Source: Nocardia vinacea
Lineage (GTDB): Bacteria > Actinomycetota > Actinomycetes > Mycobacteriales > Mycobacteriaceae
Length of the DNA: 64,000 bases
Direction of reading: 5' to 3'
Assembly: GCF_035920345.1 (NCBI RefSeq)
Contig: NZ_CP109149.1
Coordinates: forward strand, 6,882,001 to 6,946,000
Positions 37,352 through 47,071 of this stretch are shown here, piece after piece; the first letter of the stretch is position 1, and the number at the start of each line of letters is the position of its first letter. A program made the translations under genes and the position numbers. The notes beneath the pieces are model-generated. The model was not told where the DNA came from. It saw only the letters and a program-made list of their open reading frames with translations, and did not search any database.

Positions 37352-38245
37352 TCAGGTTTTCGGGGAACTCTGGTTCGGCGCGGGGTTCGAGGGTGCGGTC
37401 CAGCTGGCGAGTAGTTGGATCGCGTCGTGTTCGGAGGTGCCCGGTTGTGGGGTGAACACGGTCAGCACCTGGTCGCCGACGGCGTCGATGGTGAGGTTCT
37501 CATAGGGCAGGACGAGTTCGCCGAAGAGAGGATGCCGGAAGGCTTTGGTGCCCGCTCTGTGGGTTTTGACGTCGTTGGCGGCCCAGCGGGTCCGGAATGT
37601 CCGGCTGTGGGTGGACAGGGTTCCGATGAGGGCGATCAGTTGCGGGTCGTCGGGGTGTCGGCCGGCTTCGGTGCGCAGGATGGACACGGTGTCATCGGCT
37701 ATGCGTTCCCATTCGGGGAACAGTGCCCGGGCGGCGTGTTCGTCGAGGAATATGAATCGTGCTGTGTTCTGCGGGTTTTCGACGTCAAGCATGCTCGCAT
37801 AGAGGGCTCGTCCGAGGTCGTTGACGGCAAGGACATCGAGGCGGCTGTTGAATACCACGGCCGGTAGGTGGTCGATCGAGTCCAACAGGACCCGGATCCC
37901 GGGGCTGACGGTGTCTTTGACCGGGGGTTTGCGGTGTTTGCGGGCTTCGGGGGTCAGGGCCGCGAGTAGCCGGTCGAGGTGGGCGCGTTCGTCGTCGTCG
38001 AGTCGCAGCACCGTGGCGACGGCATCCACGACCCCGCGTGAGGGGCCGGTGGCTTTGCCGCGTTCGAGGCGAATGTAGTACTGCGGGCTGACACCTGCCA
38101 GCAACGCGACCTCCTCGCGGCGCAGACCTTTCACGCGACGTCGGGTTCCGGTCTCCGGGAGGCCGACATCGGCAGGAGAGACTCGGTCGCGGCGGGTACT
38201 GAGAAACTCGCGGACCGCGGTGCGCGCCGCCTCCTTCTCGTCCAT
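37352..38245 (-). CDS. XRE-family regulator with MmyB-like ligand domain
   Basis: 297 residues. The N-terminal helix-turn-helix reads RREEVALLAGVSPQYYIRLERG. The C-terminal PAS-like MmyB domain runs from PAVVFNSRLDVLAVNDLGRALY to ELVLPYENLTIDAVGDQVLTVFTP. Proteins of this kind regulate neighbouring oxidoreductases in actinobacteria, some binding fatty acids. ATG 38,245 is chosen; the frame goes on upstream across the intergenic region. Divergent from an aldo/keto reductase, its likely target. Confidence 0.91.
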   Translation of the reverse strand: MDEKEAARTAVREFLSTRRDRVSPADVGLPETGTRRRVKGLRREEVALLAGVSPQYYIRLERGKATGPSRGVVDAVATVLRLDDDERAHLDRLLAALTPEARKHRKPPVKDTVSPGIRVLLDSIDHLPAVVFNSRLDVLAVNDLGRALYASMLDVENPQNTARFIFLDEHAARALFPEWERIADDTVSILRTEAGRHPDDPQLIALIGTLSTHSRTFRTRWAANDVKTHRAGTKAFRHPLFGELVLPYENLTIDAVGDQVLTVFTPQPGTSEHDAIQLLASWTAPSNPAPNQSSPKT

Positions 38246-38424
38246 GGTTACGAGCGTAGATGCAGGCAGGACCCCTGAAGGGTCACCGTGAGTAACCCTC
38301 TCACCAGGCTCTGTCTCGACCGCAGGCCACAGTGTTGGCTGGAGTCCAGGGAAACACCGACAGGTTGCACTCTGGTGCGCCACCCGGCCTCCCTGACTAT
38401 CTCTCACCGACGAAGGAGAAACCG

Positions 38425-39405
<981 letters not shown>

Positions 39406-39726
39406 CGACCGCACCGCACCGCAAGCGTCCGGACAACGTCGAGACTCGCGGAACCGCCATCATCCGCCGCCCCTACCACGACGAAGTGGTGACAGCTGTC
39501 CCGCTGATCGTCCGTTCCCGTCGTATGGGCGCATCGGCAAAAGCACTCCCCGGTCGGGGCGCCCATAACAACCGTCTCAGCAGCGGCCATCCGTCATCCG
39601 GTAGCTGATCACTACTCGGAAGGTCCGCCCGCACCCGCGCCCGCTCGTACACCATGCCGGACGTTGGTAGTTGCCGGTTGGTGCGGGGCGTAGTGCGCTG
39701 ACCGATTCGCAGAAAGGCCCGGGAAG
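39406..39726. other. Stretch without a supported gene
   Basis: About 320 bases between the aldo/keto reductase and the convergent CAP protein gene. Only short frames without ribosome-binding sites are present. Confidence 0.5.
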
Positions 39727-40419
39727 TCAGCTGCAGGAGACGAATTGCTGGACGAAGATGCCGGCGGGGTCGGTGGTGTCGAAGCCGGGGCGCGCGGCGC
39801 CGGCGCGGACACCTGCACCGAGCTTGGTGACGTTGCGGTCGAGGATGTTGGCCTTGTGGGTGGGGCTGTTCATCCACCAGGTGAGGGCTGCTCGGGCGGT
39901 GGTGAAGGTGTTCGAGCCCCAGCCTGCGTAGGTGTTCTCCGACCAGCGGTTCACGTCGTGGCCATCGCCCTGGTAGTAGGTGCAGGGGTTGTAGGACTTC
40001 ACGCGGCGTTGGATCTGGGTGAGCACCGGGACACCGGCGAGGTCGGGATCGTCGTGAGAGTTCGCCCCGTCGGTCCACCATTGGCGCCCCTCGGCGTGGC
40101 GGGCGAAATCAGCTGCGCTGTTGCGCAAGTCGTCGCTCCATTTCAGCTCGGGGACACCGGCATTGGCGCGTTCGATGTTGGTGAGGCAGAAGACGGCGTG
40201 CTCGATCTTGTCGAACTGGTCGTTGAGGGCGAACATGGCGCCGAGGCCGTTGTTGGGGTACTTGTTCGCGAAGTACTGGTAGCCGTGCACCGGGTCGTCG
40301 GCGTTATCGCAGGTTGGGGCCGCTGCGGCGGGCGCGGCGGTGCACGGGAGACCGGTGACGGCGGTGGTGGCGGCGATGGCCAGCGCCAGGACGGCACCGC
40401 CGATGATCTTGCGGCTCAT
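39727..40419 (-). CDS. Secreted CAP (SCP/PR-1)-domain protein
   Basis: 230 residues with a signal peptide (cut near AAPAAAAP, about residue 36). The CAP domain shows LTNIERANAGVPELKWSDDL, HDVNRWSENTYAGW and TWWMNSPTHKANILD, the standard motifs with the conserved His and Glu. It ends QQFVSCS, with Cys residues likely in disulfides. CAP proteins are extracellular and bind lipids or act on cell-wall material; the role here is unknown. A single-gene unit. Confidence 0.9.
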   Translation of the reverse strand: MSRKIIGGAVLALAIAATTAVTGLPCTAAPAAAAPTCDNADDPVHGYQYFANKYPNNGLGAMFALNDQFDKIEHAVFCLTNIERANAGVPELKWSDDLRNSAADFARHAEGRQWWTDGANSHDDPDLAGVPVLTQIQRRVKSYNPCTYYQGDGHDVNRWSENTYAGWGSNTFTTARAALTWWMNSPTHKANILDRNVTKLGAGVRAGAARPGFDTTDPAGIFVQQFVSCS

Positions 40420-40875
40420 GGTCTTTCAACTCCGTACGCTCGAGGAACCAATGGGCTCCTCGAGCATCGGCGCCGAGACCAACAGTCCACCAACGGAATT
40501 CCAATGGGCGCCGGGCGCTCGAATCGACTCCTTGCTTCATCGTCACCGAGGACCTCGCCACCGAACTCGACAAGGCACTGCTGGATGGAGTAAAGCGTCG
40601 CGAGCGCGGCCGGATCGGTCAGGACGGCGCTCCGGAAGTGATCGCCATCGAGGCGGTCGGCGATACGCGCCATCTGCTGCGAATAGGCCGGAAACCGTTG
40701 CGTGGCGCTCGGGGCGCTGGCCCAGAATCGGCCGGCGACCAGCTGGTGGTCCCCAAGCTCGATCGGCTCGGTCGCACCCCGCGGGCGGCGCCCGTTATTC
40801 CAGATCCTCGGCGCCAAGTTTTCCGGATGTCCAAGCACGACCTGCGCGCCCCGGCCGATCTAACACCACAAGCGC
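40420..40875. other. Degraded stretch before the transposase remnant
   Basis: About 450 bases with broken frames on both strands. They give protein-like phrases of up to 50 residues, but no complete gene. Probably decayed DNA left by mobile-element activity. Confidence 0.4.
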
Positions 40876-41140
40876 GGAGTCCATCGAGGCCCATCTGACC
40901 ATCGTGTTCGCCGTGCTCGCGGTCACCAGGTTCGTCGAGAACGCGACCGGCTGGTCCATCAAGCGTTTCGTGCGCACCGCGCGGCGTTACCGCACGGTAG
41001 AGATCAGGGTCGGCGCCCACACCCTGACCGCCGAAGACCCACTCCCGCCTGACCTACGCGACGCGCTGGCCCAGATCAAGGGACGAGGTGCGCACAAGCC
41101 TGAGCCGAGTCAGGTGACAGGGGTCACGATCGTCATCTGA
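40876..41140 (+). pseudogene. IS1634-type transposase, C-terminal remnant
   Basis: Only the last 88 residues or so of an IS4-superfamily transposase of the IS1634 group remain. SIEAHLTIVFAVLAVTRFVE carries the late catalytic-region helix (the E of the DDE set would lie in IEAHL), followed by TGWSIKRFVRTARRYRTVEI. The N-terminal four fifths are missing. The final 34 bases (41,092-41,125) recur at 42,884-42,917. Confidence 0.7.
41092..41125 (+). repeat. Direct repeat flanking the ArsR-SRPBCC-DHFR cassette, left copy
   Basis: 34 bases, GACGAGGTGCGCACAAGCCT to CAGGT, belonging to the end of the IS1634-type remnant. The second copy at 42,884-42,917 differs at one base by eye. Confidence 0.65.
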
Positions 41141-41199
41141 CCAGACCCGCCTGATTCATCTCGACTTGACGCATACCGATATGGGAATATGATGTCCAC

Positions 41200-41541
41200 A
41201 TGGCACGAGCAGCGACGACGTCGGACGTCTTCAACGCGATCGCCGAGCCGCAGCGCCGGGAGATCCTGATATTGCTGCGGGCGGGTGAGCGGCCGGTGAC
41301 CGAGTTGGCCCGGGAGCTGGGGATGACCCAGCCGGGAGCGTCCAAACACCTGCGGGTGCTCCGGGAGGTCGGGCTGGTGCGGGACCGCAAGGCAGGCAAG
41401 CAGCGCCTGTACGGCCTGGACGCCCGCGGGCTGCGACCGATCCACGAGTGGACCGGCGGGTTCGAGCGGTTCTGGAACGAGAGCTTCGACCGGCTGGACG
41501 CATACGTGCAGGACCTGAAGCAGACACGGCAGGAGGAATGA
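41200..41541 (+). CDS. ArsR-family transcriptional regulator
   Basis: 113 residues. The winged helix is clear: FNAIAEPQRREILILLRAGERPVTELARELGMTQPGASKHLRVL. No metal-binding Cys are present, so this is the non-metal group that is often encoded with SRPBCC (AHSA1) proteins. It is followed at once by such a gene, 4 bases on, and by a RibD-like reductase. Codon use is markedly G/C-ending even for this window, hinting at transfer as a cassette. Confidence 0.92.
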   Translation: MARAATTSDVFNAIAEPQRREILILLRAGERPVTELARELGMTQPGASKHLRVLREVGLVRDRKAGKQRLYGLDARGLRPIHEWTGGFERFWNESFDRLDAYVQDLKQTRQEE

Positions 41542-41544
41542 CCG

Positions 41545-42051
41545 ATGGCAGAAGCAAGGCAAGAAACGCGGGCGGAGCCGGCGACGGCCGACCGCGAGAT
41601 CGTGATCTCCCGGGTCATCAGCGCCCCACGGGAGCTGGTGTTCGAGGCGTTCACCGAGGTCCGGCACCTGTCGCGATGGTGGGGACCGGAGGGGTTCACC
41701 ACCACCACGCAGTCGTTCGAGTTCCGCGTCGGCGGGGAGTGGGACTTCGTGATGCACGGACCGGACGGGACGGACTACTCCGAGTGGATCTCCTGGACCG
41801 AGATCGCCCCGCCGGAGCGGATCGCGCTGCTGCACGGTGAGTCCCGCGACGACCCGAACGCCTTCGAGTCGGTCCTCACGTTCGTGCCCGACGGCGCGGC
41901 GACCCGGATCGAGATGCGCACGGTGTTCCCCACCAAGGAGCTGCGCGACGAGGCGGTCGAGAAGTACCACGCGATCGAGGGCGGGCAGCAGACCCTGAGC
42001 AACCTGGCTGCCTACGTCAACGAGATCGTTCGGAAGGGAGTGGAGGACTGA
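41545..42051 (+). CDS. SRPBCC/AHSA1-family protein
   Basis: 168 residues of the START-like AHSA1 group: VISAPRELVFEAFTEVRHLSRWWGPEGFTT at the N terminus and ESVLTFVPDGAATRIEMRTVF later. The fold makes a deep hydrophobic pocket for a small ligand. Nearly always found with an ArsR partner, as here. The stop overlaps the start of the next gene (TGATG). A strong AGGAGG upstream. Confidence 0.9.
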   Translation: MAEARQETRAEPATADREIVISRVISAPRELVFEAFTEVRHLSRWWGPEGFTTTTQSFEFRVGGEWDFVMHGPDGTDYSEWISWTEIAPPERIALLHGESRDDPNAFESVLTFVPDGAATRIEMRTVFPTKELRDEAVEKYHAIEGGQQTLSNLAAYVNEIVRKGVED

Positions 42052-42671
42052 TGGCCGGAAAGGTGTTCTTCAGCGTGTCGATGTCGCTGGACGGGTTCAT
42101 CGCGCCCGAGTCCCCCGAGGACTTGATGGGGCAGCAGTGGATGGAACTGCAGCAGTGGATCTTCCCGCTGCGGTTCTTCCGGGAGAACCTGAAGCTCGGC
42201 GCGGGCGGCGAGGAGGGGCGCGACAACGACATCGTGCGGGAGACGTTCGAGCGCACCGGTGCGAGCGTGATGGGCAAGCGCATGTTCGACGCCGGCGAGC
42301 AGGCGTGGCCGGAGGAGGCGCCGTTCCACACGCCGGTGTTCGTCGTGACCCACGAGAAGCGTGACCCCTGGGAGCGGCCGGGTGGGACCACCTTCCACTT
42401 CGTCAACGACGGCATCGAGCCCGCGCTCGACCAGGCCCGCGAGGCCGCCGGCGACCGAGACGTGCGCATCGCGGGCGGCGGCGCAACGATCCTGGAATAC
42501 GTGAACGCCGGTCTGATCGACGAGTTCTCGATCGCGCTCTCACCTGTGCTGTTCGGCTCCGGAATCCGCCTGTTCGAGGGCGTGGACGCGGGCCGCGTGG
42601 CCCTGGAGCCGGTCCGCGCGGAGCCCTCCCCGAGGGTGACGCACCTGACCTACGCCGTCCGGGAGCGGTAG
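42051..42671 (+). CDS. RibD/dihydrofolate reductase-like protein
   Basis: 206 residues. The start VFFSVSMSLDGFIAPESPEDL is the typical first strand and active-site loop of this family. PFHTPVFVVTHEKRDPW and DVRIAGGGATILEYVNAGLIDEFSIAL follow. It is a probable NADPH-dependent reductase with unknown substrate. Third gene of the ArsR-SRPBCC-DHFR cassette, coupled by TGATG. Resembles the gene at 18,674 in family only. Confidence 0.91.
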   Translation: MAGKVFFSVSMSLDGFIAPESPEDLMGQQWMELQQWIFPLRFFRENLKLGAGGEEGRDNDIVRETFERTGASVMGKRMFDAGEQAWPEEAPFHTPVFVVTHEKRDPWERPGGTTFHFVNDGIEPALDQAREAAGDRDVRIAGGGATILEYVNAGLIDEFSIALSPVLFGSGIRLFEGVDAGRVALEPVRAEPSPRVTHLTYAVRER

Positions 42672-42883
42672 GCGCACCGCGGACGACACGGCGGACGGCG
42701 GACGCGAAGGAACACCCACCGGTTGGCACGCAGACGGTTCTCCTGCCGGGATGACCAGCCCACCTGCTGGATGGCCAGGAAGGATCCGGTGGCCCCGGGC
42801 CGCTCGGCGCCCATGGGGGACGATTCGCCAGGTGGAATGGCCAGGAACGGGCCCCGAATCGTAAGCCGAGTCAGGGATCAACT

Positions 42884-42917
42884 GACGAGGTGCGCACTAG
42901 CCTGAGCCGAGTCAGGT
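42884..42917 (+). repeat. Direct repeat flanking the ArsR-SRPBCC-DHFR cassette, right copy
   Basis: Second copy of the 34-base repeat, here with no transposase frame around it. The motif AGCCGAGTCAGG inside it also occurs once more at about 42,863. The rest of the 42,672-43,125 gap holds no supported gene. Confidence 0.6.
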
Positions 42918-43125
42918 CAGCGGCTCTGTGTCCGTGCACTGTAGCTGTGGTCTATGACCGCCATACGCACCGACCGCGCGGGTGTTCGTCGTGCTGGTGG
43001 CTCCTGGTCTGACCTCACGGCGCGCTGAGGAGAGCGTTCCGATTATGAAATGGGTTACACCTCATCACGTCGGCGGGTGCTGTCTCGTCCTCTGGTCGAA
43101 GACATCCCCTGCCACGGAGTACCTA

Positions 43126-44068
43126 ATGCGATTCAGAATCCGCTTCCGCCGCCTGGCCCTCGGGCTCGCCGCCACCCTGACCGCGCTGTTCGCGCTGGCT
43201 CTTCCGGTCGCCTACGCCTGGGAGCCGCCGAGCTCGGACCTGCCCTCGCACTACCTGACGCGCATCGAATCCCGGTATGTCGAAACTGATCTCGCTCGGT
43301 TCCACTACACCGTCTCGGGTAGCGGATCACCCGTCGTCCTGATCGCCGGTGGCGGCCTGTGGGGCTACTCCTGGCGGGAGGCGGCCCCCGCACTCGCCCG
43401 GCAGCACACCGTCTACGCGGTCGACCTGCCCAGCCAGGGCTACACCGAATTGCACAGCGCCGGTTTCGCCTTCGACCTGCCCGCCATGGCGGACGCCATC
43501 GCGACCTTCCTCGACGCCGTCGGCTTGAACCGCACCGCGCTGGTCGGGCACTCGTGGGGTGGGGCCTGGAGCCTGTACTTCGCCGAACAGCATCCGGAAC
43601 GCGTCGAGCGGCTCGTGCTCCTGGACTCCCCCGGCCTGGACGCCGAAAAAGCTCCGATCACACCGCTGTTCAAGACGCCAGTGATCGGTGAACTGACCAC
43701 CAATCTCACGACCCGGTCCTTCTACGCCGACAGCATCCGCGGCACGTTCGCGCACCAGGATCTCGTCACCGACGAGCTGATCGACGAGTTCTACCCGCCG
43801 TTCTCCCGGCCCTCCAACCGTGACGGCTTCCTGGCCCTGTGGCGAAATCTCGACTACCGCCGCACCGACGCCGGACTGAACCAGGTGACCGCACCCACCC
43901 TGGTGCTCTGGGGCGGCGACGACCGATGGCTGCCGTCCTCACAAGCAACCCGACTGGCCGACCGCATCCCCCCACGCCGAGGCGGTCATCCTGCCCGGCT
44001 GCGGCCACACCGTGCACGAGGACTGCCCCGCCGCGACGATCCCCCGGATCACGACCTTCCTGAACTGA
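43126..44068 (+). pseudogene. Alpha/beta hydrolase, frameshifted near the C terminus
   Basis: Exported hydrolase: signal-like N terminus (to about residue 30), then the alpha/beta fold with nucleophile Ser in GHSWGG and acid Asp in LWGGDDRWLP. The run of six C at 43,968-43,973 shifts the frame. As written the product ends with an unrelated Arg/Pro tail at 44,121. Dropping one C restores PHAEAVILPGCGHTVHED, with the catalytic His, and a normal end at 44,068. Without it the enzyme lacks its His and is inactive. Either a phase-variation-like tract, a recent mutation or a base-calling error. ATG 43,126 is the likely start. Confidence 0.75.
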
Positions 44069-44153
44069 TCACCATGAACGCGAGCAGCCTCGCATCGAAA
44101 ACCAGTGTCCAATCGTCGTAGGCCGCGCTGCCATGGTCGGTTCCTGCGACCCG

Positions 44154-44621
44154 TCAGGGCTCGAGGTCGACCACACCTTTGCCGCTCGGGATGTCGAGCG
44201 GCACCGACACCTGATCGTGCGCGATCAACCAGGTGTCGTCGATCTTCCGCATGCCGTACGTGACCCGGACCCACATACCGCTCGTTGTGGCCCCGTTCTT
44301 CAGCGTGCCGCTGAGACGAGCAAAGGCGTGCCCGAATGCCACATCATCGCCTACGGTGAACGTCAGGTCGCGAATCTCATAGGTCACATTCTCGAAGACC
44401 GTGAAGACTTTCGCCCAGTTCTCGAGTTTCGCCGCTATCCCGACATGCTGGAGCGGCGGCTCGACATCGAAGGACACGACGTCGGTTGTGTACAGCTGTT
44501 TCACGGCCTCGAGATCCTTGGCGCGCAGTCCTTCGACTACCTTGTCGATTTGCTGGCGAATCTCGACTTCATCTACCTCGATACGGTCAGCGCGTGACTG
44601 AAAGTCGTTCGGGCTCGTCAT
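44154..44621 (-). CDS. SnoaL-like/NTF2-fold protein
   Basis: 155 residues with the cone-shaped NTF2 fold pattern: IDKVVEGLRAKDLEAVKQLYTTDVVSFDVEPP, then VTYEIRDLTFTVGDDVAFGHAF and a MWVRVTYGMRKIDDTWLIAHD end strand. Many such proteins are isomerases or simple ligand binders; they are common around ECF41 sigma factors. Its ATG lies 35 bases inside the end of the FMN reductase gene, so the two are probably co-transcribed. Confidence 0.85.
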   Translation of the reverse strand: MTSPNDFQSRADRIEVDEVEIRQQIDKVVEGLRAKDLEAVKQLYTTDVVSFDVEPPLQHVGIAAKLENWAKVFTVFENVTYEIRDLTFTVGDDVAFGHAFARLSGTLKNGATTSGMWVRVTYGMRKIDDTWLIAHDQVSVPLDIPSGKGVVDLEP

Positions 44622-45219
44622 GATTGGTTCCTTCGGAGTTGATGTGCGGGGTATCGGTGGCGGGCCGCCGTAGCGGCGCCAGAGCGGTGCTCCATGCGAT
44701 GAGCTGATCCAGCAAGGTGTTCAGCGCTGTGGTGTGGCGGTCGCGCGGTGTGAAGGTGGTGTGGTTCTCGAAATCGGTGAGCACCGAGATCTCCACCGGA
44801 CGGCTCACATCGGCCATGCCCAGCGTGCTGCAGACCACCCGCAGCTGCGCCACCGCGCGGGCGCCGCCGCTCACGCCGTAGGAGACGAATCCGACCGCCT
44901 TGTCGGTCCATTCCGCGCACAGGTGGTCGATGGCGTTCTTCAGTACCCCGGGGGCGCCGCCGTTGTACTCCGGGGTCACCACCACGAAGCCGTCGAACGG
45001 GGCGATCCGCTCGGCCCAGGCACGGGTGTGCGCATGCACCGACGGGCCGAACATCGGCGCCACGGGCTCGTCCAGATGCGGCAGCGGGTGGTCGCGCAGA
45101 TCGATCAGTTCGAACTCGGCGTCGCCGCGCTGCGATGCCGAGTCCAGAACCCACTGGGCGACCTGCGGGCCGTTGCGGTTGGGCCGGGTACTGCCGAGGA
45201 TGATGCCGATTCTGATCAT
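44587..45219 (-). CDS. NADPH-dependent FMN reductase
   Basis: Flavodoxin-fold reductase of 210 residues. It has the FMN-phosphate loop GSTRPNRNGPQVAQW and the second loop TPEYNGGAPGVLKNAIDHL. ATG 45,219 has CAGGAG upstream; the frame stays open far upstream through the sigma-factor pseudogene and that part is rejected. Divergent from the ruined ECF41 sigma factor, whose family typically controls an oxidoreductase next door, so this was probably its target. Confidence 0.9.
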   Translation of the reverse strand: MIRIGIILGSTRPNRNGPQVAQWVLDSASQRGDAEFELIDLRDHPLPHLDEPVAPMFGPSVHAHTRAWAERIAPFDGFVVVTPEYNGGAPGVLKNAIDHLCAEWTDKAVGFVSYGVSGGARAVAQLRVVCSTLGMADVSRPVEISVLTDFENHTTFTPRDRHTTALNTLLDQLIAWSTALAPLRRPATDTPHINSEGTNHDEPERLSVTR

Positions 45220-45245
45220 TTCCGGAACTCCTGATTTGCTGAAAG

Positions 45246-45274
45246 TGTCACGACCTTCCGACGACACAGCCGTC
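45246..45274 (-). promoter_or_regulatory. Possible ECF41-type promoter motif
   Basis: TGTCACG (45,246-45,252) and CGTC (45,271-45,274), 18 bases apart, resemble the ECF41 consensus TGTCACA/CGTC in the region between the FMN reductase and the sigma gene. The motif reads in the plus direction, towards the sigma gene; strand assignment and use are uncertain. Confidence 0.3.
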
Positions 45275-45354
45275 CGGAATGTCAGGCCGCCCCACAAATC
45301 GGGTCGCCGATTCGTCGATTTCGGTGAGGGACACACAAACCGAAGGGGCCGACC

Positions 45355-46222
45355 ATGACTGACCCGCACCTGCCCGGGGTGATCGGTGAACGCCGTCAGC
45401 TGATCAATCTCGGCTACCGGCTGCTCGGCTCCCTGGCCGAGGAGGATCTCGTGCAGGAGACTTACGCGCGCTGGTACGCGCTGTCCGAGCGGCAGCGGCG
45501 GGACGTGGCGGCGCCCGGCGCGTGGTTGACGACGGTCGCCAGCCGGATCTGCTCGGCTCGGCTCGCGCCAGGCGGGAACGTTATGTGGGCGAATGGATTC
45601 CGGAGCCGGTAACCCGGCCGGTCCGAATGGCTCGACGGCCCCGCCTCCGTCGATCCCACCGACCGCGTCACCCTCGACGAGTCGATCAGCATGGCCTTCC
45701 TCGTCGTGCTGGACTCCATGACACCGGCCGAGCGGGTGGCGTTCGTTCTGCACGACGTCTTCCGCTACCCCTTCGCCGAGGTCGCCGACATCGTCGGGCG
45801 CACCCCCGCAGCCCGCCGCCAGCGCCCACCGCCGCATCGATACCTCGCGGGGCCCGTCGAGCACCGAACGCACCGAGGTGGTCCGGGACTTCAAACGGGC
45901 TTGGGAGACAAAAGATATCGAGGCCCTGATCGGCCTGCTCGACCCGCAGGCGATCGCGACGGCCGACGGGGCGGTCTGGCATTGGCCTTCCGCGACCCAA
46001 TCAACGGCGGCCAGCAGATCGCCCACGCCGGGGATGGAACTCGCCACCCATGGCCCAGCGCTAACCCTGCAGGAGCGTACGGTGAACGGCCAGCCCGCCC
46101 TGGTAGCACAGCTCGACGGCACCATCGTCTCGGTCTACGCCTTCGACATCACAGACGGACGGATTACGCGCATCTGGGCGATCCGGAACCCGGAGAAACT
46201 GCGGCCCTGGGTGGCCAGCTGA
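45355..46222 (+). pseudogene. ECF41-type sigma factor (SigJ-like) pseudogene
   Basis: The pieces of one sigma factor lie in order but in different frames. Region 2 comes first (LINLGYRLLGSLAEEDLVQETYARWY, 45,355 on). Region 4 follows (MTPAERVAFVLHDVFRYPFAEVADIVGRT, about 45,718-45,805). The SnoaL-like C-terminal domain typical of ECF41 is last (VRDFKRAWETKDIEALIGLLDPQAIA to IRNPEKLRPWVAS). At least three shifts or small losses, near 45,550, 45,620 and 45,820, and another near 45,975 break it. It can no longer make a working sigma factor. Confidence 0.8.
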
Positions 46223-46489
46223 ACTGAACAGCGGATCCACAAGCTGTTCCGGATGGGCCCTGCACAACCTGCCTTGCTGCCCGGACTGGTTGGCCGCGAG
46301 TCGACTCTCGCGCCCAGCAGCGGTGCGGTCATGTCGTGGCCAACGGACCGCCTACTCGGCCGCAGCGGCTTCGATCACCGGCGCTCGGTCGGGCCGAGTT
46401 AGGGCAGAGAGACGGCGGCACGATCGCTCACGCCGCCGCTCAACTCCGCTTCCGACGGGCAACGGCACCGCACACATCCGGCACAGCCT

Positions 46490-47002
46490 TCAGTCCAGCT
46501 CGTACCGCATGAACACATCCGCGCGCTCGTACGGCATCGGCCCGATCTGATCGCTCGGGACGTGCACGAAACCGATCGATTCGTACAGATGCACAGCGTC
46601 GGCCAACTTGGTGCTGCTACCGAGGAACAGCGCCGTGGCGCTCTGCCGGCGGGCGTAGTCGATGGCCTCCTGCAGGATGATGCGGCCGAGGCCGCGGCCG
46701 CGCCGGTCCCGCGCCACCGCCATCTTCGACAGCTCGAACACGCCGTCGCCCTCCGGCACCAGCGCCACACATCCGACGATGTCGTCGCCGTCGCGGGCGA
46801 TGAGCACCTGTCCGCCCTTGGCGACGATCTCGCGCTCCGGGTTGTCCAGTTTGACGGAGTCGGCGGGTTCGAGGGAGAACAGCGCGACGATCCATTCCTC
46901 GTTGAGTTCCTTGAACGCCCGTGCATCGGCCGGGCTGGACATCGGCTCGACGACGATGGTGTCGATCGGTTCGGTGGCAACGGATTCGGTCTGCTGTGTC
47001 AC
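46490..47002 (-). CDS. GNAT-family N-acetyltransferase
   Basis: 170 residues with the acetyl-CoA site motif A as FELSKMAVARDRRGRGLGRIIL (the RGRGLG loop binds pyrophosphate), preceded by GCVALVPEGDG and followed by LYESIGFVHV. The substrate is unknown. The start is a GTG; divergent from a LysR-type gene 69 bases away, which may regulate it. Confidence 0.9.
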   Translation of the reverse strand: MTQQTESVATEPIDTIVVEPMSSPADARAFKELNEEWIVALFSLEPADSVKLDNPEREIVAKGGQVLIARDGDDIVGCVALVPEGDGVFELSKMAVARDRRGRGLGRIILQEAIDYARRQSATALFLGSSTKLADAVHLYESIGFVHVPSDQIGPMPYERADVFMRYELD

Positions 47003-47071
47003 GTCGTCAGCATGCCCGGCCGCGAATCATCACGTCCAATACTTGATAGGTCTGATTGATATGTTGAACTT

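Noticed and set aside
42723..42905. A short frame with repeated MARK/MARN phrases, possibly a mobile-element piece
   Set aside because: Only short imperfect repeats and no alignable transposase or integrase motif.
44587..46125. Reading the FMN reductase as a 512-residue protein
   Set aside because: The extra N-terminal 300 residues run antisense through the sigma-factor pseudogene and have no protein-like character; ATG 45,219 has a proper ribosome-binding site.
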